Positions 51,291-60,164 of a stretch of DNA of 64,000 nt are shown piece after piece (position 1 is the stretch's first letter; every line of letters begins with the position of its first letter). A model generated the notes under the pieces. The model ran no database searches. It was not told where the DNA came from and was given only the letters and a program-made list of their open reading frames with translations. The stretch comes from Bradyrhizobium sp. CB1015 (GTDB taxonomy: Bacteria; Pseudomonadota; Alphaproteobacteria; Rhizobiales; Xanthobacteraceae), in assembly GCF_025200925.1 (NCBI RefSeq), contig NZ_CP104174.1:4526001-4590000 (forward strand). Reading direction: 5' to 3'. The translations under genes and the position numbers were made by a program.

Positions 51291-51587
51291 ATGAAATCGC
51301 TTTTGCTGCTTACGGCGAGCGGTCCGCTGCTTGTTCTCACCTCGCATGAGTCCCTGAACGATCTGAAACTTCTTGGGGTGCTCAGGCAAAAAGGTATCGG
51401 CAAGTTCGTCGCGTTCGAGGTTCCCTTGTCGCTCGCCAGGGAGCGCTACGGTGGGCACTTTCAGGCGGTTGAAAGCAACCTGCACGAGACCGATGATTTG
51501 AGAGTGCTCGACTTCAATGGCCAGCGGGTGTTTCAGCTCTTTCGTTTCGAGGAGCTCGGCTCACCGATCCTGATCGAACAGTCGTGA
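51291..51587 (+). CDS. Small conserved-type hypothetical protein (98 aa)
   Basis: The protein starts MKSLLLLTASGPLLVLTSHE and has KGIGKFVAFEVPLSLARERY, then DDLRVLDFNGQRVFQLFRF. The beta-rich pattern and short length suggest a small alpha/beta fold in the cytoplasm. An AAGGAGGATCCG site precedes the start. No family is recognised; a close class of proteins is common in rhizobia by general recollection. Confidence 0.65.
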   Translation: MKSLLLLTASGPLLVLTSHESLNDLKLLGVLRQKGIGKFVAFEVPLSLARERYGGHFQAVESNLHETDDLRVLDFNGQRVFQLFRFEELGSPILIEQS

Positions 51588-51752
51588 TCGGTTTTGCCCT
51601 GCGGCATGCTCTGTTGCGAAAAACCCGTTCATGGCGTTGCGGCGGCCAAAGGGACCAGTCGAGCAGCGCTGGTCGCACCATGAGCGTTCGCTGAGGGGAA
51701 CGGGCGCTGGTTCATTCCGTTTCCTTTGAGGGGCTTGTTAGAGGAGGACAAC

Positions 51753-52043
51753 ATGAAAGCAATGATCATCGCGCTTTCGGCTGCCGTTGTCATGGCTACA
51801 GCCCCAGCCGTGTTTGCTCAGGGTGTATCGAGCAAGACGCCAGGTCATCAGATGCAGCAAACGGGTTCCAAGACGGGCGAGCCGGGCGCTTCCAGCTACG
51901 CTCCTGGGCACAAGAAGAAGCAGCACGCGAAGTCCACGAAGAGCACCACCCCCGGCGCGTCGAGCTACGCTCCAGGACAAACTACAGGTCAAACCACGGG
52001 CGCGAGCACGAGGCCGACCACCGGCTCGAAGTCAGGGTACTGA
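51753..52043 (+). CDS. Small secreted repeat protein (PGASSYAPG)
   Basis: ATG 51753 follows GAGGAGGACAAC. After a signal peptide (MIIALSAAVVMATAPAVFAQ) the protein is low-complexity: the segment PGASSYAPG occurs twice, and TTGxxTG/Lys-rich spacers surround it. It is basic and unstructured-looking. Role is unknown; such proteins may coat the envelope or respond to stress. Confidence 0.65.
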   Translation: MKAMIIALSAAVVMATAPAVFAQGVSSKTPGHQMQQTGSKTGEPGASSYAPGHKKKQHAKSTKSTTPGASSYAPGQTTGQTTGASTRPTTGSKSGY

Positions 52044-52064
52044 ACTCCAGGCGGTCCTTTAGTC

Positions 52065-52182
52065 GTAGGGTGGGTTAGCTCCGCGACGGCGCAAAGCGCA
52101 ATCGCTCGGTGTAACCCACCTCCGTCATCCCGGTGCGCGGACCATCAACGAATGATGGGTTTCGCAAGGATATTGCCCATCC
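52065..52182. repeat. Two adjacent intergenic palindromes
   Basis: CGTAGGGTGGGTTAGC and GTGTAACCCACC form the first (52065-52120). ATGATGGGTTTCGCA and TGCCCATCC form the second (52152-52182). Both belong to the repeat families seen at 49557 and 52979. Confidence 0.65.
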
Positions 52183-52224
52183 CCGGGGCCTCCGGCCCCG
52201 CGGCGCCGCAATACGCAGCTGCCG

Positions 52225-52788
52225 TTAGTGACGTATCGCGCGGATTTCGAGCGTCGTCTGGGTGAGCCTGGCCACGAACCCCTCGAGATGCATGACCCTT
52301 TGTCTGGTCAATTGTTCATGCAACTCGGTGATCTTCTGGGATTCGGTGACAAACGAATCGCACGCCTGTTTCGCGTATTCCATCTGAAGCTCAAAGGCCT
52401 CGACGGGTGAACGCGCCATCGCGAGCTTTCCCAGGAAGCTCCAGGCTTGCTCAAGCGACGTCCTGATGTAGTCGCTATAGGCGTCGGCAATCGCCTGCGT
52501 GCTGGCCTCCAAGGGTTCGACCGGTGCGACGGGTGGGCTCGCAGCGATCGCCATCCCGGAAGCCTCGTCCGGCAAGGCTGCAGCCGAAGGTATCTCCGCA
52601 CTGATCGGTCGGCTCGGCTCTTGCTCGACCTTTTGCTCGGTCTCTTGCCTGATCTCCGCCGAGGCTTCCGGCAATTGATGCGCTGCACTTGCGGGTTGCT
52701 CGCCGGCCCCGGCGCGTTGTCCGGCCTTCTTCTTGCCGCCGCGCCGGCCGGATTTTCCCGTTGGTTTGTTTCCCACCGCACTCAACAT
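52225..52788 (-). CDS. Phasin family protein
   Basis: The 187-residue protein has a variable, basic and Pro/Ala-rich N-terminal half and a C-terminal phasin domain: AYSDYIRTSLEQAWSFLGKL, ARSPVEAFELQMEYAKQACD and SFVTESQKITELHEQLTRQR. Phasins coat polyhydroxybutyrate granules. No PHB genes are adjacent. Confidence 0.85.
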   Translation of the reverse strand: MLSAVGNKPTGKSGRRGGKKKAGQRAGAGEQPASAAHQLPEASAEIRQETEQKVEQEPSRPISAEIPSAAALPDEASGMAIAASPPVAPVEPLEASTQAIADAYSDYIRTSLEQAWSFLGKLAMARSPVEAFELQMEYAKQACDSFVTESQKITELHEQLTRQRVMHLEGFVARLTQTTLEIRAIRH

Positions 52789-52978
52789 TGCAAATGGCTC
52801 CTGAATATCGATGAAGCCGCGAGCCTCCGTCGCGTTTGCGCTGAAATCGCGATTGTGGGCTGTCGCTTGCGTGGCGGCGATGTGGCGAGATATTGCCGAT
52901 GCATTTTTGATTCATCCAAAAGGCGGCCGATCCAGAAACTTGCGGGATCGCCGCCTTTGTTGCCGCCTTAGCATAGCT

Positions 52979-53057
52979 CGTAGGATGGGTAGAGCGTAGC
53001 GAAACCCATCGACTGCCACCATCCAATGATGGGTTTCGCAAGTGCTCTACCCATCCC
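52979..53057. repeat. GTAGGATGGGT-type paired palindrome
   Basis: CGTAGGATGGGTAGAGCG opens and GTGCTCTACCCATCC closes a long inverted repeat, with GAAACCCATCG and GATGGGTTTCG as inner arms. Confidence 0.8.
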
Positions 53058-53089
53058 ACGGGCTGCACTAGAAATTCCGGAGCCGACAA

Positions 53090-53605
53090 TCAATAGCGGC
53101 CGCCGCTGCCCTTTTGCTGCGTGATCCAGTCCGACAATGATTTGGGTTTCGATTTCGCGGTCCGGCCCAATGACGCCTTCGGATTGTCGCGGACGCCTTT
53201 CGCCGGACGGGTGCGCGGCGCTTCCCTTGCGTGGACGCCCTTCAAGGCAGCCGCTGATGCCTCTGCGGCTTCCTTCTCGAGGCGCAACTGTTTCAATCGC
53301 GCCATCTTGATGCGCTCTGCCTCGACTTCGGGTCGCTCGGCGAGCTGCGGCTTGTGCTCAGCAAACTCCGCCGTGACGACGACCCCGAGAATGGTCGTCT
53401 CGCCGAGCGCCTTGCAGGCCTCTAACCGATGCAGTCCCTCGACCAGAACCAGACGGTCTCCGTCGCGCCGAACGGAAATGGGGGCCTGTTGTCCGATGTC
53501 CAGAATACTTTCCGCGATCTCCGCGACGGTCTCGGGCTTGATAGCTTTCCTCTGCTTCGTGGGAACGAAGATCTTCTCGATCGGGAAGCTTTCCGGTTTG
53601 GGCAT
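53090..53605 (-). CDS. ParB/Srx-domain (ParB N-terminal-like) protein
   Basis: The 171-residue protein has the ParB N-terminal fold: FPIEKIFVPTKQRKAIKPET, VAEIAESILDIGQQAPISVR and the box VLVEGLHRLEACKALGE, equivalent to GE-x-R-x-x-A in ParB. ParB domains bind CTP in that box; here Gly-Arg-Arg residues are replaced by GLHRLEA, so activity may differ. A basic, low-complexity tail follows and there is no HTH. It is a stand-alone ParB-like protein. Confidence 0.82.
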   Translation of the reverse strand: MPKPESFPIEKIFVPTKQRKAIKPETVAEIAESILDIGQQAPISVRRDGDRLVLVEGLHRLEACKALGETTILGVVVTAEFAEHKPQLAERPEVEAERIKMARLKQLRLEKEAAEASAAALKGVHAREAPRTRPAKGVRDNPKASLGRTAKSKPKSLSDWITQQKGSGGRY

Positions 53606-53748
53606 AACTTTACTCCGCTTCTACCGGGCCCGTCGGAACCCATGCCGGTGGGGGAGGGAGTTTAGGGGGAAGGGGGCGGCCGCAAAGGCAATTTGGCGAG
53701 CCGCGTCACCTTAACCGCGGGCGGCTCCTATCGCGCAGATCTGTTCGC

Positions 53749-53997
53749 CTACGCAGCATGTTCGGTGGATCGCGTGACATCGCCGTGCCCTGCGAGAAGG
53801 CCCGCGATCGAGATATCTTCGTCCAGCGCTTCCCAATGCAGGCCGACGCGGCTGAGTTCGACTTGCTCGCGTTCGGCAGGCTTTGCGTGCATCAGGCGCG
53901 GAAACCAGGCTAGCGGAACACCGAGCGTCCGGCCGTCCGACAGTTCGACCCACATCGTGTGTTCGTCGAAGCGAACGCTAGTTGCCGAAATGGTCAT
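53749..53997 (-). CDS. DUF2442 family protein
   Basis: The 82-residue protein has the DUF2442 pattern VRFDEHTMWVELSDGRTLGVPLAWFPRL and LHWEALDEDISIAGLL, with the conserved 'L-x-D-G-R-x-[IL]-x-[VA]-P-[LI]-x-W-[FY]-P-R-L' and final 'W-x-x-[LI]-D-[ED]-D-[IL]-S-[IV]'. It is usually downstream of a DUF4160 gene; here that partner is truncated. The stop of the partner overlaps its start by 20 bp. Confidence 0.92.
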   Translation of the reverse strand: MTISATSVRFDEHTMWVELSDGRTLGVPLAWFPRLMHAKPAEREQVELSRVGLHWEALDEDISIAGLLAGHGDVTRSTEHAA

Positions 53998-54157
53998 GCC
54001 AAGCCTTCAGGAGTAGATCGCGGTTGTCTTCGACGACGTGCAAGATATTCGAAAGTTCCCGCGGATTAAAGCCGTAACTGTCCGCAATCGAGATGGCAGG
54101 TTCCAGCCAGATCTTGGCGTCCTTGCCGCCGCCTTTGACATGAATGTGGGGCGGCTC
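53978..54157 (-). pseudogene. DUF4160 gene, 5' end lost
   Basis: The frame reads EPPHIHVKGGGKDAKIWLEP, then GFNPRELSNILHVVEDNRDL and KAWHDHFGN before TAG 53978-53980. This covers the DUF4160 core and C terminus. The N-terminal part (usually about 20-25 residues before EPPHIHV) is missing: homology stops at about 54157, and the bases beyond belong to a methionyl-tRNA synthetase-like fragment on the other strand. No start codon remains in frame before a stop. Confidence 0.8.
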
Positions 54158-54159
54158 GG

Positions 54160-54769
54160 GCGGCTGACCGCGAACGCGCCGGAAAGCTCAGATGCCGATT
54201 TTTCCTTCGCCAGGTTCGCGGCTGACGTCGACCACGACCTCGCGGACACCTTCGGCAACCTGGTTCAGCGCGTTCTAAGTTTCGTCGCCGCGCGCTACGA
54301 CGGCGTTGTGCCAGACGGGCCGATCGATCCCGGCCTGCCGGAGCAGTTGTCCGGCTTGCTAGATCATTTGCGGGATCGTCACAACGCTCTGGCGTTGCGC
54401 GGAACGGCCGACGCTGTGCGGGCGATCTGGAAGGCGGCCAATGTCCATCTGGTCGAGAAGGCGCCGTGGACGCTCATCAAGACAAATCCAAGTAGCGCGG
54501 CCGGCGTGGTCCGGACCGCCGTGAACCTGATCGGCATCTGTGCCCGGGCAGCGTGGCCGATCATTCCAGAGGCGGCGGAGAGGGTGCTTACGGCAATTGG
54601 CGACCTCGACGAAGTGCCGGCCTTCCCCTCGGCGGAGTATCTGGACCGAATACCGGCCGGACGCCGGATCGAACATCCGGGACCACTATTCGCAAAACTT
54701 GGGTCAGAATGGGCTGAGACACAGAGCCAGAGGTTCACCGGATCGCGGGAAGTTCATGGCGCTCCTTAG
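54160..54769 (+). pseudogene. Methionyl-tRNA synthetase 3' fragment
   Basis: The frame contains ADFSFARFAADVDHDLADTFGNLVQRVLSF, then AIWKAANVHLVEKAPWTLIKT and AVNLIGICARAAWPIIPEA, which are the anticodon-binding helical domain of MetRS (F-x-x-R-x-N-x-[DE]-LA-[DN]-x-x-GN-L-x-x-R is its start). The Rossmann catalytic part with HIGH and KMSKS motifs is absent. The frame is open from 54038, but its first 40 codons are antisense to the DUF4160 remnant. It is a nonfunctional fragment, not a tRNA synthetase. Confidence 0.82.
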
Positions 54770-55019
54770 GGGGAATCGCCGTGATAATGGATGGCTGAGT
54801 TCGAACAGAGTGCCAGGATCTCGGCGGGCGGCTTTCCATCCTGCGCAGCATCATCGCTGCGACGGGCGCCTCGCAGTCCCGTTCCGTGATGCACATCGGA
54901 TTGCAGCAGCGTGTTGGCAAAGCTCAAGATTCCGCCTATCAGCCACAGGCGAGGGATCGGAATGCCCGCCAGCTCATCTCGCCGACGCGATTGCGCCCGC
55001 CGTCGTACTTATTCCTGGC

Positions 55020-55994
55020 TTACACGGGCTCTTGCGCCACGACCGAGGCGAGCCAGGCGCAGTTCGGATCCGGGACCCTCACGCCGCGGGCTGCAGCATC
55101 TAGTCGAATGTTGCGCATGCGAACTCGCTGCTCCTCAGGAAGGTGCAGTCGCTCATGACCCCATAGACTCGGCCCGTCAAAGGTTTCGAAAGGCTGCCAT
55201 GTCCCGGGGTCGATCACTTGCGCGCCCCAACCGTACTCCACGAAGAAGTCAGACGGCGAGTGAGCATAGAAAGATGTCATGTGATCGTTCGTGTGCCGAC
55301 CAAGCGTATAGGCGATCCGCCCCTCTTCGAGCTGGGCGAGATCATAGCCTTGTCCCACATCGTCGAAGCTCTGCATCTCGACCATGAAGTGGTGGAAACT
55401 GCGTTTGCCCGAACCGACCATGGCAAAGCTATGGTGGCGGCCGTTGACGTGCAGGAAGTAGAGCGGGTATGGCGACAGACCGTAGTCCGTGACGCGGAAG
55501 CCCAGGAGATCACGGTAGAACGGCAACAGATCATCCACCTTGGCGACGTTCATCACGACGTGCCCCATTCCGAGAGGGCCGGTCTTGAAGCCCGAGATGG
55601 GCCGGCCTGGCTTGAACGGGTCGGGCGAAATCTCCTGTCCATGAAACACTTCCACCCGGTGGCCGCCCGGATCGCGAAATGAGATGAGGTCCGCGACATG
55701 GCGCTCATCCGCGAGCGCGCGCGTCCCCTTGGAAACAGCCACACCGGCGTTATCCAGACGCGCGGACAACTCGTCGAGATCCGCCTTGTTTTCGGCCTCC
55801 CAGCCGAGGAAGCCGAGACCATCATTCTCAGCGCCGGTCACGACAAGCCTCTGCTGTCGATCGTCCATGCGAAACGCCCGAACCTTGGCGGCTGCATCGA
55901 CCTTCTGCATCCCGAGCAGCCGCGTCGCGAAGCTCTCCCAGTCCTCAAGCTTGGTCGATTCGACGCCCACGTAGCCCAATGATTTGATTGCCAT
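55020..55994 (-). CDS. Type I extradiol ring-cleavage dioxygenase (BphC-like)
   Basis: The 324-residue protein has two VOC modules. The C-terminal one carries the iron ligands His145 (GMGHVVMN), His202 (HHFMVEM) and Glu253 (FFVEYGWG), plus the catalytic His187/188 (NGRHHSF), His234 (GRHTNDHM) and Tyr243, as in 2,3-dihydroxybiphenyl 1,2-dioxygenase. It would open a catechol ring next to the hydroxyls with O2. It is the last gene of the seven-gene minus-strand operon; no hydrolase for its product follows. Confidence 0.9.
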   Translation of the reverse strand: MAIKSLGYVGVESTKLEDWESFATRLLGMQKVDAAAKVRAFRMDDRQQRLVVTGAENDGLGFLGWEAENKADLDELSARLDNAGVAVSKGTRALADERHVADLISFRDPGGHRVEVFHGQEISPDPFKPGRPISGFKTGPLGMGHVVMNVAKVDDLLPFYRDLLGFRVTDYGLSPYPLYFLHVNGRHHSFAMVGSGKRSFHHFMVEMQSFDDVGQGYDLAQLEEGRIAYTLGRHTNDHMTSFYAHSPSDFFVEYGWGAQVIDPGTWQPFETFDGPSLWGHERLHLPEEQRVRMRNIRLDAAARGVRVPDPNCAWLASVVAQEPV

Positions 55995-56060
55995 GACCGT
56001 TTCCTCCGCCGTTTTCCAGATCGATGCGTCGCCTTGCTTGTCCGCGCCAGCGTCGCTGGC

Positions 56061-56669
56061 CTAAAGGTCTATGCCTTCCGCTGCGAACACACGTCGCGCG
56101 GAAGGGCGAGATTTGAATTCGCTCCACCGAGCGGCGCACGCCGGCGGGACGTCGAGCTTGAGACGCTCGCAAGCCCAGAAAAGAGTGTAGAAGAGCGCGC
56201 CATCGGCGAATGATGGCCCTGTGTTCTGTCGCAGGTGACGATCGACGACGAGAAATCCTTCCTGGATGATCTCCCGGCCACGCGCCTGGGTCGCCTCATG
56301 ATCCGCCTCGGCCATCGCAAATTTGCCCGGACGAAACGCGCGCGAGAAGCCCTGCATGTGGATGGTCGAAACGATGAACTCGGTCAGCTCACTTGCGCTC
56401 AGCAGCGTCTCCGGGCCAGCCGGCATCAGGCCTGCCGAAGGCGTCTGTTCGGCGAGATATCGCGCGATCACGGGGAATTCGGTGAGCACCGACCCGTCTG
56501 CACGTTCGAGCGCCGGCACTTTGCGTTTCGGATTGACCGCTGTGTACCAAGCCTGAAAATTCTCTCCGTTGCGAATATCGACCTTCCGCAATTCGAAACG
56601 GCGCCCGATTTCTTGCAGCAGATAGTGAATGCCGATCGAGCAGGCGCCGGGCGCAAAGTAGAGCTTCAT
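56061..56669 (-). CDS. Glutathione S-transferase, beta-class-like
   Basis: The 202-residue protein starts MKLYFAPGACSIGIHYLLQE, with Cys10 as in bacterial beta-class GSTs. It has the thioredoxin-fold cis-Pro segment NPKRKVPALERADGSVLTEF, followed by an all-helical domain. Beta GSTs in aromatic operons remove halogens or isomerise ring-cleavage products. It sits between the transporter genes and the dioxygenase with 14-bp and 66-bp gaps. Confidence 0.88.
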   Translation of the reverse strand: MKLYFAPGACSIGIHYLLQEIGRRFELRKVDIRNGENFQAWYTAVNPKRKVPALERADGSVLTEFPVIARYLAEQTPSAGLMPAGPETLLSASELTEFIVSTIHMQGFSRAFRPGKFAMAEADHEATQARGREIIQEGFLVVDRHLRQNTGPSFADGALFYTLFWACERLKLDVPPACAARWSEFKSRPSARRVFAAEGIDL

Positions 56670-56683
56670 TATTCGTCTCCCGA

Positions 56684-57496
56684 TTAATGCAAAACGACAT
56701 CCCGATCGACCGGACGCCACGCAAGACAACGCCGCTGCAAAGCCATGAGCACTGCGTCGGACGCGAAGACGATGAGTACGATCAAGGTTATGCCGGCATA
56801 GACGCCCGCAATGTCCACGGAGTTGTAGGATTGCTCGATGTAATGACCTACGCCGTTTTCAGCCGCGAGAAACTCGCCAACAAGCGCGGCATTGATGGCC
56901 CATGGAAGCGCGGCCCGCAGCGCCGTCCACACGAACGGCTGGACGCTATTCCAGATCACCTCGCGCGCCACTTCGAGCTTGCTTGCACCGAAGATCGATA
57001 CTGTCTGGACGAGGTTCGGGCCGATGGATCGTATTCCGGCTGATGTCGCGACGAAGACCAGGAAGAAGGTCATCAAAGCAACGAGCACAATCTTCGATCC
57101 AAGGCCGATACCGAACCAGAGTATTAGAATGGGACTCAGCGCCAGCTTAGGAATTCCGACGGCTGCTCGGGCGAACGGCTCGATGACCGCCTGAAGCCGC
57201 GCCGACAGTTGGACGAGAAACGGCAGCAAAACACCGAGACCCGCACCCAATAGGAGCCCTATGCCAGCCTCTCCTGCAGTTGTCGCCATCATCGGGAAGA
57301 GATCCCGGTTCGATATTAGCTCCATGACTCTCTGGAGCGTGGCTTGCGGCGTCGCGACAAGCGTCGGATATGCCCGCGCGGCCGCCAGCCACACCCCGAC
57401 TAGCACGACGGCGACCGCTGTTCGCACAATGAATAGCGGCGACGGAACGATCGCCGGCTGTGGCTTTCCTGCCGAGATGATTGACGAATTCGGCAT
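56684..57496 (-). CDS. ABC transporter permease (NitT/TauT type)
   Basis: The 270-residue protein has about six membrane helices and the EAA-like loop VQTVSIFGASKLEVAREVIWNSVQPFVWTAL. It matches the SsuC/TauC permease family. It starts at ATG 57496, overlapping the stop of the ATPase gene in a TGATG. A second, different permease lies upstream, so the transporter may be a heterodimer. Confidence 0.92.
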   Translation of the reverse strand: MPNSSIISAGKPQPAIVPSPLFIVRTAVAVVLVGVWLAAARAYPTLVATPQATLQRVMELISNRDLFPMMATTAGEAGIGLLLGAGLGVLLPFLVQLSARLQAVIEPFARAAVGIPKLALSPILILWFGIGLGSKIVLVALMTFFLVFVATSAGIRSIGPNLVQTVSIFGASKLEVAREVIWNSVQPFVWTALRAALPWAINAALVGEFLAAENGVGHYIEQSYNSVDIAGVYAGITLIVLIVFASDAVLMALQRRCLAWRPVDRDVVLH

Positions 57497-58296
57497 CAAA
57501 CTTGCGCCCTGATCCGGCTAAACAGGCCCGGGAACTGCGGGGCCGTCACGATGCTATCGAGGGCTCTGGGCCGCGGGATATCGATGACGTGTTCGCCTCG
57601 GACGCAGGCGGGCGACTTCGTCAACGTTATCGTCCGGTCTCCAAGGGCGATCGCCTCATTGATGTCGTGGGTGACGAACAGGATCGTTTTCTCTCCTCGT
57701 TGCCACAACTTGACCAGATCCGACTGAATATGGAGCCGAGATTCGGCGTCGAGCGCCCCGAATGGCTCGTCCATCAGGATGACCGGCGGATCGTAGGCCA
57801 GCGTTCTGATGATGGACGCACGCTTGCGCATGCCACCGGAAAGTTGGTGAGGGTAGTATCCTTCGAAGCCACCGAGCCCCACTGTCGCGATCAATTCGTC
57901 GACGCGCGCCCTGGTCTCTCTGTTGAGCCGACCCTGGACCATGAGGGGATACTCGACATTCTCCCGCAGAGTCCGCCAGGGCAAAAGATTATCGTCCTGC
58001 ATCACATATCCGATGCGACCGCCGCATCCCGGAGACGGCTTGATGCGGCTCGAGTCATTGATGACTTCGCCGCGAAACCTGATCTCTCCTTTCGAAGGAA
58101 TATCGATCTGGGCGATCATGTTGAGCAATGTCGATTTGCCGGAGCCTGATGGTCCGATCAGCGTGACAAACTCACCTTCGTAGAGCGCAAACGACATGCC
58201 CTCGACGACCCAGCGATTGCCGTCTTTGCTCTGTTCTCGGAAGCGTTTGCCGAGATTGCAAACATCCAGGAGCGGCTTACTACCGTTCAGTCTCAT
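57496..58296 (-). CDS. ABC transporter ATPase (NitT/TauT type)
   Basis: The 266-residue ATPase has Walker A IGPSGSGKSTLLNMI, Q-loop YVMQDDNLLPWRT, signature QLSGGMRKRASIIRTLA, Walker B VILMDEPFGALDAE and the switch VTHDINEAIALGDR. It is flanked by two permeases with overlapping stop/start codons on both sides (four bases with the upstream gene). Confidence 0.95.
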   Translation of the reverse strand: MRLNGSKPLLDVCNLGKRFREQSKDGNRWVVEGMSFALYEGEFVTLIGPSGSGKSTLLNMIAQIDIPSKGEIRFRGEVINDSSRIKPSPGCGGRIGYVMQDDNLLPWRTLRENVEYPLMVQGRLNRETRARVDELIATVGLGGFEGYYPHQLSGGMRKRASIIRTLAYDPPVILMDEPFGALDAESRLHIQSDLVKLWQRGEKTILFVTHDINEAIALGDRTITLTKSPACVRGEHVIDIPRPRALDSIVTAPQFPGLFSRIRAQV

Positions 58297-59069
58297 GTGA
58301 GGCTTCCCGAACTAATGCCTTTGGAATGAGGACGCTTCCAGGCCAGCAGGCGGTCGTGCAACCGATCGATGCCGACGTTGGTGACGGCCACGACTAGCGC
58401 GAGGGCTGTTACCGCGGCGAGCGCACCCGTCACCTCGAAATTTCCCGCGGAAAACTGCACCAGATAACCCAAGCCTCGGTTCGAGGAGATCAGTTCGGCA
58501 ATCGCCGCTCCGCCAATTGAAAGAGGCAACGTCACCTGCACCGCCTGAAAAATGAACGGCAAGGCAGAAGGCCAGACGATGGTGCGCAACAACTGCGCTT
58601 CACTCGCGCCCGCAACCTTTGCCATTCGGAGCAGGCGAGGATCGACCCCCCGAACGCCCTCCATGGTGCTGAAGAACACGAGGAAGAAGCTCACGCTCGC
58701 GACGAGGGCGACCTTGCTCCAGATGCCGATTCCAAACCATATGATGAAGAGGGGAATGAATGCGACCTTCGGCAACCCGTATCCGATCAAGATGAATGGA
58801 TCGAGCACCGCCGTCGCGAATGGCTGCTTCCGCAGCACGAACGGAAGTGCCAACCCTGGCAATCCGCCGATGACAAACCCCAGGACGGCAGCCAGCAGCG
58901 TATAGGCGGCATTCGCACCCAGGACGCCGTTGAGCGACCAGCGATACAGCTGCTGCGCAACGAGAAGCGGCGAACTTATCGCCTCTGGCCTGGTCCAGAC
59001 GCTTGCTGCTTGCCAAGCAAGCAGCAGCATGGCTCCGAATGCGATTCTGTCGAAGGTTGCTCTATTCAT
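58293..59069 (-). CDS. ABC transporter permease (NitT/TauT type), second subunit
   Basis: The 258-residue protein has six predicted helices and the loop LRMAKVAGASEAQLLRTIVWPSALPFIFQAV. It differs in sequence from the other permease, so both would pair in one transporter. It overlaps the ATPase gene by four bases (ATGA) and lies 20 bp after the binding-protein gene. Confidence 0.93.
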   Translation of the reverse strand: MNRATFDRIAFGAMLLLAWQAASVWTRPEAISSPLLVAQQLYRWSLNGVLGANAAYTLLAAVLGFVIGGLPGLALPFVLRKQPFATAVLDPFILIGYGLPKVAFIPLFIIWFGIGIWSKVALVASVSFFLVFFSTMEGVRGVDPRLLRMAKVAGASEAQLLRTIVWPSALPFIFQAVQVTLPLSIGGAAIAELISSNRGLGYLVQFSAGNFEVTGALAAVTALALVVAVTNVGIDRLHDRLLAWKRPHSKGISSGSLT

Positions 59070-59089
59070 GGGTTCTATTCCGCCGCCCT

Positions 59090-60115
59090 CTACGGGGTGA
59101 ACGCTGTTAGATAAAGTTCTGCCTCGGGGGGCAGTTTGGCGTCCGGAGGAATGATTCCGCTGATCCGATCGAAGGCGATGACGTTGTCCAGCATCGCGCT
59201 CGTCAGCTGCATGTCCGGCTGAGCGAACGGGGCAAACACTTCGTAGGATGCCTTCAGGATATCGGGCTCCATCTTGTCGAACGATTTGCCGAGCGCCTCC
59301 AGGCTCGCGGATCGGTCCGTTTTCATCAACGCGATTGCGTCCTTCAGAGCCGCCACGAACCCCTGACAGCGCACCGTTTCGGCATCGCAGTAGCCCGGCC
59401 GAACCAGAACGACGTTATATGGAAAGGGCTTCAACTCGGGGAGAGATACCTCGGGCCCCGACAGCCATCGAACACCGCCTTCTTTGACGGCCAGAAGAGA
59501 GAACGGAGGCGAGAACACCATAGCATCGATCGTGCCTGCCTTGAGCGCTGCGACCATCGCGGGGGGCTGTAGCGCGGTGATCGTGAAATCGGTCTCCGGG
59601 TTCATTCCCGCCTTGATCGCGACAAACCGCAGGAAACTGTGAGGCAGACCGTTGATGGCATCGACCCCGATGGTGAGTCCCTTCAACGCACGGATTTTCG
59701 CCATTGCGTCGGCGTTGGGGGCCATTTCCAGCTTTTTGGCTACGGTGTCGCGGATAACGATATCCGTCGTGAAGCGATCTTGCGTATTGGCTATCGCCAC
59801 TAACTTCTGATTGCGGACCGCGGCCGCAATTTGGATACCTCCCGAGATCAACGAGAAGTCTGCGCTCTTGCCGAGCATCGCGTTGATCACGCCGGGTCCG
59901 GCGACATAGATGACCTTGGGCTCGATGCCATGCTGGCGAAAGAAGCCGCGCTCCTGCGCGATGTAGAGCGGCGCGAATAGGAGGGACTGAGCCGGCAAGG
60001 CAATTGTCGTCGGGACCAGCGATTGTGCGACCGCCTGCGAAGATCCGTGCAGGGCGCTCACAGCGATCATCGCAAGACTGAATGCTCGTCCTGCGCAAAA
60101 CATTCCTGTGTTCAT
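59090..60115 (-). CDS. ABC transporter solute-binding protein (NMT1/SsuA type)
   Basis: The 341-residue protein has a signal peptide (FSLAMIAVSALHGSSQAVAQ) and a type II binding fold: FAPLYIAQERGFFRQHGIEP, PGVINAMLGKSADFSLISGG and PPAMVAALKAGTIDAMVFSP. The start at ATG 60115 follows AGGGAGG; an ATG at 60133 is less well placed. Homologues in such operons bind aromatic acids such as phthalate or related compounds, which fits the neighbouring oxygenases. Confidence 0.9.
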   Translation of the reverse strand: MNTGMFCAGRAFSLAMIAVSALHGSSQAVAQSLVPTTIALPAQSLLFAPLYIAQERGFFRQHGIEPKVIYVAGPGVINAMLGKSADFSLISGGIQIAAAVRNQKLVAIANTQDRFTTDIVIRDTVAKKLEMAPNADAMAKIRALKGLTIGVDAINGLPHSFLRFVAIKAGMNPETDFTITALQPPAMVAALKAGTIDAMVFSPPFSLLAVKEGGVRWLSGPEVSLPELKPFPYNVVLVRPGYCDAETVRCQGFVAALKDAIALMKTDRSASLEALGKSFDKMEPDILKASYEVFAPFAQPDMQLTSAMLDNVIAFDRISGIIPPDAKLPPEAELYLTAFTP

Positions 60116-60164
60116 TGAGTCCCTCCCTGGCATTTTTGTTTTGTTTGATAGGTCTGCATTGTTC

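Noticed and set aside
54038..54769. A single 243-codon gene on the plus strand
   Set aside because: Its first 40 codons are antisense to a recognisable DUF4160 remnant, and only the rest shows MetRS homology, so it is a chimeric open frame and not a gene.
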